Source: an uncultured Flavonifractor sp.
GTDB taxonomy: Bacteria; Bacillota; Clostridia; Oscillospirales; Oscillospiraceae
DNA length: 59,085 nt
Assembly (NCBI GenBank): GCA_944383135.1
Contig: CALWOL010000003.1
Coordinates: forward strand, 1-59,085
Direction: 5' to 3'
Shown here piece after piece: positions 48,428 to 56,685 of the stretch. The notes under the pieces are model-generated. The model had not been told where the DNA came from. It made no database searches and saw only the letters and a program-made list of their open reading frames with translations. The number at the start of each line of letters is the position of its first letter. The stretch's first letter is position 1. The position numbers and the translations under genes are program-made.

Positions 48428-48823
48428 TCAGCTTTTTTCCTCAAAGCTGGCGCCGCAGTTGCGGCAGCTCACCGTAATCTTTCCCTTGCCCCGGGGCACC
48501 CGCAGGTACTGCCCGCAGTTGGGGCACCGGAAATAGCGGTGCTCCTTGTCCCGGTGGATGGTGCGGCGCATCTTTACCCAGCGGATGGCCGGGCCCGCCA
48601 TGGCCAGAAACCGGGCGTTTTCCGCCCGGCGGCGGTCAAACCGGCGGGAGAACATACGGTACAAATCCCACAGCAGCACCGCCAAAGCCACCCAGGAGAG
48701 GATTCCCAGGTGGGGCAGGCCGGACAGCAGAATCAGAATTACATAGAGGATCAGCAGAAAAAAGGAGAGCTGGTCGCTGCCATACCGCCCGTACATCAGT
48801 TTTCTGAAAAAATTCATCAGCAT
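48428..48823 (-). CDS. Zinc-ribbon membrane protein
   Basis: A 131-residue protein. Residues 18-55 are hydrophobic (two membrane segments), then a strongly basic stretch (RRFDRRRAENARF), and the C-terminus is a zinc ribbon with CPNCG and CRNCG. Function unknown; such proteins are widespread and conserved in Oscillospiraceae. ATG 48823 lies 13 nt after AAGGAG; the ATG two codons later is possible. First gene of a minus-strand run with csoR, 71 nt apart. Confidence 0.75.
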   Translation of the reverse strand: MLMNFFRKLMYGRYGSDQLSFFLLILYVILILLSGLPHLGILSWVALAVLLWDLYRMFSRRFDRRRAENARFLAMAGPAIRWVKMRRTIHRDKEHRYFRCPNCGQYLRVPRGKGKITVSCRNCGASFEEKS

Positions 48824-48873
48824 GAGCTATGGTCGTCTCCTTCAATCGGAAAGCTTACATTTTTCTGAATATT

Positions 48874-48902
48874 ATGATACCGCCTGGGGCTTTTTTCGTC
48901 AA
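48874..48902 (-). promoter_or_regulatory. Promoter of the zinc-ribbon/csoR unit
   Basis: Minus strand: TTGACG (48902-48897), 17-nt spacer, TATCAT (48879-48874). Confidence 0.65.
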
Positions 48903-48946
48903 GGAAGCAAACGTAAACAATATGTGAATTCAGCACGGAAACCCCC

Positions 48947-48975
48947 TTGCGCCCATGGAAAAAAGCCGGTATACT
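48947..48975 (+). promoter_or_regulatory. Promoter of the dCMP deaminase gene
   Basis: TTGCGC (48947-48952), 17-nt spacer, TATACT (48970-48975), 27 nt before the start codon. Confidence 0.7.
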
Positions 48976-49002
48976 GGAAAAAAAGCCATGGGAGGACCGG
49001 TT

Positions 49003-49488
49003 ATGGGACGCATTGACAAGGAAAACTACTATCTGGACATCGCCCAGACGGTGGCGGAGCGGGCCACCTGCCTGCGGCGGCATTACGGCGCCATCATTGT
49101 AAAAAGCGACGAGATTATTGCCACCGGCTACAACGGCGCCCCCCGGGGCCGGAAAAACTGCGTGGATTTGAATTACTGCACCCGGGAGGCTCTGAATATC
49201 CCCTCCGGAGAGCGGTATGAGCTGTGCCGCTCCGTCCATGCCGAGGCTAACGCCATCATCTCCGCCGCCCGGAGCGAGACCATCGGCGCCACACTGTACA
49301 TGGCCTGTGTGGACCCGGACACCGGCGCCCTCATCCCCGGCTCCACCTCCTGCTCCATGTGCCGCCGGCTCATCATCAACGCCGGCATCCAGCGGGTGGT
49401 CATCCGCAACACGGCCACCGAGTACGCCGTGGTCCATGTGGAGGACTGGATTCGGGAGGACGACTCCCTGCCCGACCAGAGGGGCTGA
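49003..49488 (+). CDS. dCMP deaminase (ComEB-type cytidine deaminase family)
   Basis: Zinc-dependent deoxycytidylate deaminase, converting dCMP to dUMP for dTTP synthesis, 161 residues. Zinc/catalytic motif HAEANAI (H79, E81) and CSMC (C117, C120) are intact. An extra cysteine/histidine pattern after GYNGAPRG (NCVDLNYC) is usual for this family. ATG 49003 follows GGGAGGA; upstream ATGs lack an RBS and fall in the promoter. Monocistronic with terminator. Confidence 0.92.
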   Translation: MGRIDKENYYLDIAQTVAERATCLRRHYGAIIVKSDEIIATGYNGAPRGRKNCVDLNYCTREALNIPSGERYELCRSVHAEANAIISAARSETIGATLYMACVDPDTGALIPGSTSCSMCRRLIINAGIQRVVIRNTATEYAVVHVEDWIREDDSLPDQRG

Positions 49489-49497
49489 GTCTCTTTT

Positions 49498-49528
49498 CCC
49501 CGGACCCCAACGGGTCCGGGGATTTTTG
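49498..49528 (+). terminator. Terminator of the dCMP deaminase gene
   Basis: Perfect 10-bp stem CCCCGGACCC (49498-49507) with 49512-49521, loop CAAC, then ATTTTTG. Confidence 0.85.
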
Positions 49529-49545
49529 TGCGCATACGAATTTCC

Positions 49546-49575
49546 TTGACAGATGCAGGCATCTGGACTTAAAAT
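49546..49575 (+). promoter_or_regulatory. Promoter of rny
   Basis: Perfect TTGACA (49546-49551), 18-nt spacer, TAAAAT (49570-49575). The leader to the start codon is about 130 nt. Confidence 0.75.
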
Positions 49576-49594
49576 AGTCTAGGTGTAGTATTTT

Positions 49595-49650
49595 GAAGAA
49601 CGAGGGGTACGTTCTTCGGTTTTTGTGCGGTTTGGACAAACCTGTCCGGC
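49595..49650 (+). promoter_or_regulatory. Structured rny leader with terminator-like hairpin
   Basis: GAAGAACG (49595-49602) pairs with CGTTCTTC (49610-49617), followed by GGTTTTTG, an attenuator-like arrangement. A second stem at about 49625-49655 (TGCGG/CCGCA, inner GGACA/TGTCC) follows. No known leader class is recognised. Confidence 0.5.
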
Positions 49651-49714
49651 CGCATCTCATCAATCTGCCAAATTCGAACTTTGAAAATTTCAGAAAGGGA
49701 GGTGTATTTCAACC

Positions 49715-51262
49715 TTGATGCAGACAATCATCGCCTGTGTAATCACCGCCGTGGTTGCACTTGCCATAGGCTTCCCCCTGGGCATCCAGTGGCGCAAGAA
49801 GGTCGCCGAGAAGGAGATCTCCAGCGCGGAGGAGGAGGCCAAGCGCATCATCAACGAGTCCATCAAGTCCGCCGAGAGCAAAAAGCGGGAGGCGCTGGTG
49901 GAGGCCAAGGAGGAAATTCTCCAGGCCCGCAACGAGTATGAGCGCGAGGTGAAGGAGCGCCGGGCCGACCTGCAGAAGCAGGAGCGCCGGCTCCAGCAGA
50001 AGGAAGAAAACCTGGACCGCAAGACGGAAAACATCGAAAAGAAGGAGGACGCTTTGCAGCGCAAGCTGACCGAGCTGGACAAAGCCCGGGAGGAAGTGGC
50101 CACCGTCAAAAAAACTCAGATGGAGGTGCTGGAGCGCATCTCCGGCTTCACCGCCGAGGAGGCCAAGGCCTACCTCATCAATCAGCTGGCCGAGGAAGTC
50201 ACCCACGAGTCGGCCATGAAGGTTCGGGAAATCGAGGCTCAGTTCAAGGAGGAGGCCGACCAGAAGGCCAAGGAGATTCTGTCCCTGGCCATCCAGCGCT
50301 GCGCCGCCGACCACGTGGCGGAAGCCACCGTCAGTGTGGTACCCCTGCCCAATGACGAAATGAAGGGCCGCATCATCGGCCGGGAAGGCCGGAACATCCG
50401 CACCCTGGAAACCATGACCGGGGTGGATCTGATTATTGACGACACGCCGGAGGCCATCACCGTCTCCTGCTTCGACCCGGTCCGCCGGGAGATCGCCCGC
50501 ATCGCCCTGGAGAAGCTCATCCAGGACGGCCGCATCCACCCCACCCGGATTGAGGAGATGGTGGAGAAGGCCAAGCGGGAGGTGGACGCCACCATCAAGG
50601 CCGAGGGCGAGCGGGCCGTGTTTGAGACCAACGTCCACGGCCTGCATCCCGAGCTTATCAAGCTGCTGGGCCGCATGCGCTACCGCACCAGCTACGGCCA
50701 GAATGTACTCAACCACTCCATTGAGGTGGCCCATCTGTCCGGGCTCATCGCCGCCGAAATCGGCGCCGACGTCACCCAGGCCAAGCGGGCCGGCCTGCTC
50801 CACGATTTGGGCAAGTCCATTGACCATGAGGTGGAGGGCTCCCACGTCCAGATCGGCGTGGAGCTGGCCCGGAAATACCGGGAAAACGAGGACGTGGTTC
50901 ACGCCATCGAGGCCCACCACAACGACGTGGAACCCCGCACCATCGTGGCCTGCATCGTCCAGGCCGCCGACGCCATCTCCGCCGCCCGGCCCGGCGCCCG
51001 GCGGGAGAACCTGGAGAACTATATCAAGCGCCTGGAGAAACTGGAGGAGGTCACCTCCTCCTTCCCCGGCGTGGAGAAGTCCTTTGCCATTCAGGCGGGC
51101 CGGGAGGTCCGCATTATGGTGGCTCCCGATAAGGTCAGCGAGGACCAGATGGTGCTGCTGGCCCGGGAGATTGCCAAGAAGATTGAAGAAGAGCTAGAGT
51201 ATCCCGGACAGATTAAGGTCAATATGATTCGGGAGACCAAAGTGGTGGATTACGCCAAGTAA
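49715..51262 (+). CDS. rny: Ribonuclease Y
   Basis: Membrane-bound endoribonuclease that initiates mRNA decay in Firmicutes, 515 residues (usual ~520). N-terminal membrane anchor (about 4-22), long charged coiled coil (about 25-150), KH domain with [17 protein letters not shown] (from about 219), HD domain with catalytic HD in [10 protein letters not shown] (about 363) and a C-terminal RNase Y domain. The start is TTG 49715 (12 nt after GGGAGG) or the adjacent ATG 49718; the protein is the same but for one residue. All catalytic residues are present. Confidence 0.95.
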   Translation: MMQTIIACVITAVVALAIGFPLGIQWRKKVAEKEISSAEEEAKRIINESIKSAESKKREALVEAKEEILQARNEYEREVKERRADLQKQERRLQQKEENLDRKTENIEKKEDALQRKLTELDKAREEVATVKKTQMEVLERISGFTAEEAKAYLINQLAEEVTHESAMKVREIEAQFKEEADQKAKEILSLAIQRCAADHVAEATVSVVPLPNDEMKGRIIGREGRNIRTLETMTGVDLIIDDTPEAITVSCFDPVRREIARIALEKLIQDGRIHPTRIEEMVEKAKREVDATIKAEGERAVFETNVHGLHPELIKLLGRMRYRTSYGQNVLNHSIEVAHLSGLIAAEIGADVTQAKRAGLLHDLGKSIDHEVEGSHVQIGVELARKYRENEDVVHAIEAHHNDVEPRTIVACIVQAADAISAARPGARRENLENYIKRLEKLEEVTSSFPGVEKSFAIQAGREVRIMVAPDKVSEDQMVLLAREIAKKIEEELEYPGQIKVNMIRETKVVDYAK

Positions 51263-51267
51263 GCAGA

Positions 51268-51305
51268 AAACAGCCGCCGCAGGACATACCCTGCGGCGGC
51301 TGTTT
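51268..51305. terminator. Bidirectional terminator, rny / cpsB-like gene
   Basis: Perfect 16-bp stem AAACAGCCGCCGCAGG (51268-51283) with 51290-51305, six-base loop, between convergent genes. Confidence 0.85.
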
Positions 51306-51319
51306 GGTTTTTGTCCGTA

Positions 51320-52054
51320 TTACTGCGCTGCGGCTTCGTCCGCCGGCGCGCACACCTCTTCCGCCCAGCGGCACAGCCGGTCAGCCTGGCTCTGGCCCAG
51401 CTTCCGGGCCACCACCTCCATGGCGGAGCCCAGATTGGGGGGACGATGGTGCAGGCTGTGGCAGTCCGAGGCCAGCAGGTGCACCTGACCCCGCTGCATC
51501 ATGCGCAGGGCCTTCCCCCGGGAAAGGGTCCTGAGCAGGACGTCGGCGCTTACCTGAATGGGGAAACCCAGCCGCAGCAAATCCGAAATCTTCTCCGGCC
51601 GCTGGGCGCTCCAGTACCGGTCCAGGTGGGCGATCACCGGGGTGACCCGGCCCTGCCCCATCAGGTCATAGAGCTGGTGGATGAGCTGGTCCCCCCAGGG
51701 GGCCATGGGCAGCTCCAGCAGGAAATACCGGCTCTTTCCCAGGCAGAGCTCGTTCAGCTCCTCCCGATCCACCAGATTGGGCATCCAGGCAACTTCCGCA
51801 CCCACTTCCCACTGGGGCAGGGCGGCCCGCTCCTCCTGGGACAGCCGCTCCACCGCCGCTTCCAGCCGGGCAATCGCCTCCCGCCTCCGGGCCAGAAAGC
51901 TGGCTGCGTCCTCCCGTTCCCGATAGAAATGGGGGGTAAAAATGACCCGGTCCACGCCCTGGGCCTTCTCCATCCGAAGCAGCTCCAGACTGGTGGCGCT
52001 GTCCCGGGCCCCGTCATCCATGCCAGGGAGAATATGGGTGTGCAAATCAATCAT
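51320..52054 (-). CDS. cpsB: CpsB/YwqE-type tyrosine-protein phosphatase (PHP domain)
   Basis: Manganese-dependent PHP-fold phosphatase of 244 residues that removes phosphate from the tyrosine kinase of capsule/exopolysaccharide systems. Metal-site motifs: MIDLHTHILPGMDDGA (H5, H7), IFTPHFY, the EVGAEVAW region, APVIAHLDRY-like PVIAHLDRY and ASDCHSLHHRPP. ATG 52054 overlaps no gene; it starts 2 nt after the kinase stop, so it is translated from the same mRNA. Last gene of the wzz-kinase-phosphatase operon. Confidence 0.92.
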   Translation of the reverse strand: MIDLHTHILPGMDDGARDSATSLELLRMEKAQGVDRVIFTPHFYREREDAASFLARRREAIARLEAAVERLSQEERAALPQWEVGAEVAWMPNLVDREELNELCLGKSRYFLLELPMAPWGDQLIHQLYDLMGQGRVTPVIAHLDRYWSAQRPEKISDLLRLGFPIQVSADVLLRTLSRGKALRMMQRGQVHLLASDCHSLHHRPPNLGSAMEVVARKLGQSQADRLCRWAEEVCAPADEAAAQ

Positions 52055-52056
52055 GC

Positions 52057-52890
52057 TTAATCCTCTTTCTTCTCCTCCGCAGAAGCGCTGGGGGTACTGC
52101 CATAGCCATAGCCATAGCCATAGCCATAGCTCTTGTATTTTTTGTACTTACCGTACCCATAGGTGCCCCGCTCGCCGCTCACACCGTTAAGCACATAGCC
52201 CAGGATCTTTACCTTGGCGTACTGAAGCTGCTCAGTGGCGTCCTGCACGTTGCCCCGCTCGGAGTGGCCGGCCCGCACCACAAACAGCACGCCGTCACTG
52301 CGGGAAGCCAGAATCACCGCGTCGGTCACCATGTTGATGGGCGGCGTGTCCAAAATAATATAGTCATATACCTTCCGCATGCCCTCCAGCAGGCTGGTCA
52401 TGCGGTTGGAGCCCAGCAGCTCCGACGGATTGGGGGGGATTTCTCCCGCTCCCATCACATCCAGCTTGGGCACCTTGGTGTGAATGATGGCCTCCTCCAG
52501 CAGCTTGGGCTCCACCAGCACGTTGCTCAGGCCCACCTTTGTACCCAGAGAGAGCAGCGCCGCCAGCTTGGGACGCCGCATATCGCAGTCAATGAGCAGT
52601 ACCTTCCGGTCCGTCTGCGCGAAGGAGATGGCCAGATTCACCGAGGTGGTGCTCTTTCCCTCGCTCATCATGGAGGAGGTGACCTGAATAACCTTGCAGC
52701 CCTCGCCTCCCGTCAGGGAGAAGATCACATTGCTCCGCAGGGTCTTATATGCCTCCTGGGTAAAAAAGTCGTCCCGGTTGGTCAAAAGATGGCTGCGCTC
52801 TTCCTGAATGGAAAGACTGTCCGCATCCGGCTTTTGGGAACGCTTGGATGCGCTGGCGCCTCCTCTGTTCTTTTTGATCGAAATAATCAT
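52057..52890 (-). CDS. cpsD: CpsD/YwqD-type bacterial tyrosine kinase (BY-kinase)
   Basis: Cytoplasmic BY-kinase of 277 residues, activated by the membrane protein encoded upstream. Walker A-type TSSMMSEGKST (about 71-81), Walker A' VLLIDCDMRRP (97-107) and Walker B YIILDTPP are present. The C-terminal autophosphorylation tail (about 244-264) is an unusually regular Tyr-Gly run, YGYGKYKKYKSYGYGYGYGY, encoded in part by five perfect copies of a hexamer. Tail phosphorylation controls polymer length in this family. The RBS is weak, so translation may depend on the upstream gene, whose stop lies 56 nt before. Confidence 0.93.
   Translation of the reverse strand: MIISIKKNRGGASASKRSQKPDADSLSIQEERSHLLTNRDDFFTQEAYKTLRSNVIFSLTGGEGCKVIQVTSSMMSEGKSTTSVNLAISFAQTDRKVLLIDCDMRRPKLAALLSLGTKVGLSNVLVEPKLLEEAIIHTKVPKLDVMGAGEIPPNPSELLGSNRMTSLLEGMRKVYDYIILDTPPINMVTDAVILASRSDGVLFVVRAGHSERGNVQDATEQLQYAKVKILGYVLNGVSGERGTYGYGKYKKYKSYGYGYGYGYGSTPSASAEEKKED
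52101..52130 (-). repeat. Hexanucleotide repeat in the kinase tyrosine tail
   Basis: Five perfect tandem copies of CATAGC (plus strand), coding Tyr-Gly pairs. Loss or gain of copies keeps the frame and changes the number of phosphorylatable tyrosines. Confidence 0.9.
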
Positions 52891-52946
52891 GCAACCTGTC
52901 CCGCTTTCCTGCCGTACTCACCGGCAATTTGTTTTCCGCTGCGCGT

Positions 52947-53660
52947 TCAGCGTTTCTGCTCCCTGCTGGAAGAAAACGCCGGAATCCGGCCCAGCACAGG
53001 CAAATCCGAAATCTCCGCCAGGTCCTCTTCGCTCTTAATCCGCACGTCCAGCAGGTCCCGCACGGTGAGAATCACCACGATCAGCAGGATGCCCGCAATG
53101 GCGCCCAGCGCCAGGTTCTTTTTGTAGCTGGGGGTATAGGGCTCCTCCGGCACTTTTGCGTAATCCACGATTTTGGTGGAGCTGCCCTCCACAAACTCCT
53201 CGATTTCGCCAGGCGCCACCTCCGCCATTTTATTGGCAATAAAGGCGGCCATTTCCGGGTCCGGATCGGAAATATAGATGTCAAACAGCTCGGTGCCGTC
53301 CACCTGAGAGGCCGACATAATCTCGCGGATCTCTTCGGCGGTAAGGTCCAGTCCGGTGCTGTCCACCACCTTCTCCAGCACCGTGTCGCTGCGGAGAATA
53401 TTCACATAGGTGTTGACCAGCTGCTGGGAGGCCGACAGATTGCTGCCGGAAACCGACTCAATCTGCTGCCCGCTCACCGCGTTGTTGACATAGATCGTCA
53501 CTTTGGCCTGATACAATGGGGTAATGAAGTTTTTCGTGTACAGAAACATGATGCCCGCGCCGACAACGGCGCACAGCAGGATGAGCCACCATTTGCTCAG
53601 ATAAAGAAGCAGCAGCTTCATCACGTCTATTTCTACGTCCCGTTTTTTTTGCTCCACCAT
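52947..53660 (-). CDS. Wzz/CpsC-type chain-length and kinase-activator membrane protein
   Basis: A 237-residue polysaccharide co-polymerase. Two membrane segments (about 23-43 and 186-206) enclose an extracytoplasmic Wzz domain (about 50-180) with the helical SASQQLVNTYVNILRSDTVLEK. The juxtamembrane Pro-rich motif PEEPYTPSYKKN is typical of CpsC/CapA kinase activators. The cytoplasmic tail ends RIPAFSSSREQKR. ATG 53660 follows GAGGAGA at 11 nt. First gene of the operon with the BY-kinase and phosphatase. Confidence 0.9.
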   Translation of the reverse strand: MVEQKKRDVEIDVMKLLLLYLSKWWLILLCAVVGAGIMFLYTKNFITPLYQAKVTIYVNNAVSGQQIESVSGSNLSASQQLVNTYVNILRSDTVLEKVVDSTGLDLTAEEIREIMSASQVDGTELFDIYISDPDPEMAAFIANKMAEVAPGEIEEFVEGSSTKIVDYAKVPEEPYTPSYKKNLALGAIAGILLIVVILTVRDLLDVRIKSEEDLAEISDLPVLGRIPAFSSSREQKR

Positions 53661-53762
53661 ATTTGCATCGTTCTCCTCGTTTCTACTCGATACCCGCAGC
53701 CCGGGCTTTCGCAATATACTTTCCTTGCCCTTTCTATATTGCTTCTATGCAGATTCTTTTTT

Positions 53763-53791
53763 ATCTTAACATACATTTTTCACGCATTCAA
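53763..53791 (-). promoter_or_regulatory. Promoter of the wzz-cpsD-cpsB operon
   Basis: Minus strand: TTGAAT (53791-53786), 17-nt spacer, TAAGAT (53768-53763), in an AT-rich 300-bp gap with no gene. The leader is about 95 nt. Confidence 0.6.
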
Positions 53792-53959
53792 GAGTTCTTC
53801 TGAAATATCCTATTGTTATCTCCATTATCTATTTCTGGAATAAATATGCTTCGCGCCGTCAGAATGATGTGGGAAAGTGCGTTTTTCCTCTCTTGACCAG
53901 AGCGGGGCTTCGATTGTAACATAACAAGGAAGCACCCCGTTTTCTGAAAGGAGTCCATT

Positions 53960-54457
53960 ATGGGACCACGCAATCAAAACTTTCGGTATATCTGCCTGCT
54001 GATTTTATCCGGTGTAATTGTCTGTACCCTTTTTATCTGGTACAATTCCAATATGTCGGCCGTTGCGTCCTCCGGGCTGAGCCGCCGGGTACTGGCCCAT
54101 CTTAAGCCTGTATTGGACTATTTCCAGATTCCAGTCTCCATCCAGCACAGACTGATCCGGAAGGCGGGACACGTGGCGGAATATGTTCTGCTGGGCGCGT
54201 TGTGGACAGCGTTTCTCCTGAACATCCGCCCCCGGCGCGTGTTCTCCCGCCTGCTTGCCGTTGGCGGGCTCTGCCTGCTGACCGCGCTGGTGGATGAGAC
54301 CATCCAGCTGTTTTCTCCCGGTCGGGGCGGCATGATTCTGGACGTGTGGCTGGATTTGGCGGGCGCGTGTCTGGGGATTTTGGCCGCCGCGGCGATCCGC
54401 GGTCTGTACCGTGCCGTCAGGAGGGCCTGGTCTTCCTCCGCCCACGGCAGAGGGTAG
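53960..54457 (+). CDS. VanZ-like membrane protein
   Basis: A 165-residue VanZ-family protein with four membrane segments (about 8-27, 72-88, 95-112, 125-147). Conserved features are RKAGHVAEYVLLGALW and VDETIQLFSPGRGGMILDVWLD. VanZ confers low-level teicoplanin resistance in enterococci, but most homologues are of unknown function and often accompany surface-polysaccharide genes, as here. ATG 53960 follows GAAAGGAG. Upstream of the CapD-like gene, which has its own promoter. Confidence 0.88.
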   Translation: MGPRNQNFRYICLLILSGVIVCTLFIWYNSNMSAVASSGLSRRVLAHLKPVLDYFQIPVSIQHRLIRKAGHVAEYVLLGALWTAFLLNIRPRRVFSRLLAVGGLCLLTALVDETIQLFSPGRGGMILDVWLDLAGACLGILAAAAIRGLYRAVRRAWSSSAHGRG

Positions 54458-54512
54458 CTGGGAGGTAGGACCGCGTAATTTCTGGCAAAGGGCACATATT
54501 CGTTTTTTTCCC

Positions 54513-54541
54513 TTGAAATAAAGAGAAAATTCGCATATAAT
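54513..54541 (+). promoter_or_regulatory. Promoter of the CapD-like gene
   Basis: TTGAAA (54513-54518), 17-nt spacer, perfect TATAAT (54536-54541). The leader is about 100 nt. Confidence 0.75.
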
Positions 54542-54649
54542 GGTGTGCCAACACAAACTATGCCGCTCGCTCCTTCCTCTGACAGGACGGATAGAACGGC
54601 GGAGAGATGGAAACCGCCCCCCGGGGCAAGAGGGAAAGAGAAAAGGAAC

Positions 54650-56623
54650 ATGAAAAAGCATATCATATGGTCATGGCATACTTTGATTATTTTTTTGTCA
54701 GACACCTGTCTGATTGGGATTGCAGGCATTCTTGCGCTTTTGGTGCGGTTTGATTTTACGCTGAGCCGGATTCCCCGCGCCTATCTGGATACCTATTTCT
54801 GGTGTTTTATTCTTCAGGTGCTCGCCACCACCGTGGTATTCCTGATTCGGAAAATGTACTCTTACATCTGGCGCAACGTCAACGCCCGGGATGTGGCCAA
54901 CATGATATTTTCTGTCCTGCTGGCCTTTATCGTCTCCTTTCTGTGCTGTACATTTTTTGGGCTGGTTTTGCCCAGAAGCGTCTGGTTTTTGATTTTTGTA
55001 TTTCAGCTCTGTGTTTTGGTGGGTTCTCGCTGTTCCCTCCGCTTTTGGGCCGTATTTCGCGCCTATTTTCTCTCCCACCGCGCCAGCGCCGAGCGGATTA
55101 TGCTCATTGGCGCGGGTGCCGCCGGCCAGGTTCTGGTTCGGGAGCTCTCCTCCAGTCAGAAGCTGGAGGGCCGGCTCTGCTGCATCATTGACGACAATCC
55201 CCAGAAGACGGGCAAGTACATGGACGGTGTCCGCATTGTGGGCGGCCGGGACCGCATTGTGGAGGCGGCGAAAAAGTACGGAATTACTCAGATTATTTTT
55301 GCCATTCCCACCGCCACGGAGGAAGAGAAGGCCGCGATTCTGAACATCTGCAAGCTGACCGCCTGCCGTCTGCGGGTACTCCCCGGCCTCTATCAGCTGC
55401 TCAACGGCGAGGTCAGTCTGTCCGCCGTCAAGGATGTTCAGGTGGAGGATTTGCTGGGACGCAAGCCGGTGCGGCTGGACACCGCATCCATTTCCAGCTT
55501 CCTGGCGGGCAAGGTGATTCTGGTCACCGGCGGGGGCGGCTCCATCGGCAGCGAGCTCTGCCGCCAGATCGCCCGCTATTCCCCCCAAACCCTGATTATT
55601 CTGGACATTTACGAAAACAACGCCTATGACATCCAGCAGGAGCTGCGGCGCAACTATGGGGATGAGCTGGACCTGCGGGTGGAGATTGCCTCCATTCGGG
55701 ACAAGTCCCGGATTTACCGGCTGTTCGAGCAGTATTGTCCCGACGTAGTGTTCCACGCCGCCGCCCACAAGCATGTCCCGCTGATGGAGGCCTGTCCGGC
55801 TGAGGCCATCAAGAACAACGTGTTCGGAACCTACCACGTGGTGCGGGCGGCGGAAAAATACGGGGCTCAGAAATTTGTGATGATTTCCACCGACAAGGCC
55901 GTGAACCCCACCAACTTTATGGGCGCCACCAAGCGGTTCTGCGAGATGATTATTCAGAGCCGCCGGAACAGCGCCACGGAATTCTGCGCCGTGCGCTTTG
56001 GCAACGTATTGGGCTCCAACGGCTCCGTGGTTCCCCTGTTCAAGGCTCAGATTCAGAGCGGCGGCCCGGTAACCATCACCGACCGGCGGATTATCCGGTA
56101 TTTTATGACCATTCCCGAGGCCGCCATGCTGGTGCTGGAGGCCGGTGCCATGGCCCAGCAGAGCCAGATCTTTGTGCTGGACATGGGGGAGCCGGTCAAA
56201 ATCCTGACTTTGGCGGAAAACCTGATCCGCCTGTCCGGTTTGGAGCCCTATAAGGATATTGAAATCAAGGAAATTGGGCTTCGCCCCGGTGAAAAGCTCT
56301 ATGAAGAGCTGCTGATGAAGAGCGAGCACCTCTCCAAAACCAGCAACGAAAAAATCTTTGTGGAGGAGCAGCGGCCCATTACTCCGGATGAGATTATGGG
56401 CGCTCTGGTCACACTGGATAAGATGATAACCGCCAACTGCTCCGACCGGCAGCTCATTGCCCTGATGAAGGGCCTGGTGCCCACCTACAAGGACCCCAAG
56501 GAGGTAAACGCCAGAGCGGAGCTGAATGCGGAAGAGGAACAGCAGCTGGACAACGTAGGCGTTTACGAGGAGGGGCTGGGAAAGCAGGCTCCCGCCGCCC
56601 AGCAGGCCTGCGTCGGGCTGTAA
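54650..56623 (+). CDS. CapD/FlaA1-type membrane nucleoside-diphosphate-sugar dehydratase/epimerase
   Basis: A 657-residue enzyme making an amino-sugar precursor for surface polysaccharide (typically UDP-GlcNAc 4,6-dehydratase). Four N-terminal membrane segments (about 8-115), a CoA-binding-like Rossmann domain (RIMLIGAGAAGQVLVREL, about 148-165), then the catalytic SDR domain with ILVTGGGGSIGSELCRQ (about 293-309) and SMI-type active site MISTDKAVNPTNFMGATK. ATG 54650 follows AAAAGGA; an upstream frame to 54545 is rejected because it spans the leader. The C-terminal ~60 residues are acidic and low-complexity. Confidence 0.93.
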   Translation: MKKHIIWSWHTLIIFLSDTCLIGIAGILALLVRFDFTLSRIPRAYLDTYFWCFILQVLATTVVFLIRKMYSYIWRNVNARDVANMIFSVLLAFIVSFLCCTFFGLVLPRSVWFLIFVFQLCVLVGSRCSLRFWAVFRAYFLSHRASAERIMLIGAGAAGQVLVRELSSSQKLEGRLCCIIDDNPQKTGKYMDGVRIVGGRDRIVEAAKKYGITQIIFAIPTATEEEKAAILNICKLTACRLRVLPGLYQLLNGEVSLSAVKDVQVEDLLGRKPVRLDTASISSFLAGKVILVTGGGGSIGSELCRQIARYSPQTLIILDIYENNAYDIQQELRRNYGDELDLRVEIASIRDKSRIYRLFEQYCPDVVFHAAAHKHVPLMEACPAEAIKNNVFGTYHVVRAAEKYGAQKFVMISTDKAVNPTNFMGATKRFCEMIIQSRRNSATEFCAVRFGNVLGSNGSVVPLFKAQIQSGGPVTITDRRIIRYFMTIPEAAMLVLEAGAMAQQSQIFVLDMGEPVKILTLAENLIRLSGLEPYKDIEIKEIGLRPGEKLYEELLMKSEHLSKTSNEKIFVEEQRPITPDEIMGALVTLDKMITANCSDRQLIALMKGLVPTYKDPKEVNARAELNAEEEQQLDNVGVYEEGLGKQAPAAQQACVGL

Positions 56624-56641
56624 TGCCTGGATACGAGAACA

Positions 56642-56682
56642 ACGGGAGACCAACCGGCAGGGTTGGTCTCCCGTCTTGTTTT
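56642..56682. terminator. Terminator, CapD-like gene / nagZ
   Basis: 14-bp stem ACGGGAGACCAACC (56642-56655) with 56661-56674, then CTTGTTTT. It lies between convergent stops. Confidence 0.8.
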
Positions 56683-56685
56683 CCC

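Noticed and set aside
52101-52130. CRISPR-like short repeat
   Set aside because: Six-base units in direct tandem without spacers, inside a coding frame.
35247-54457. Vancomycin-resistance locus (VanR, VanS and VanZ-like genes present)
   Set aside because: No D-Ala-D-Lac ligase, VanH or VanX; the VanZ-like gene is 15 kb away beside exopolysaccharide genes. The names reflect families only.
54545-54649. N-terminal extension of the CapD-like protein
   Set aside because: The frame crosses the leader just after the -10 box, codes for a Pro/Arg-rich non-membrane stretch and lacks an RBS.
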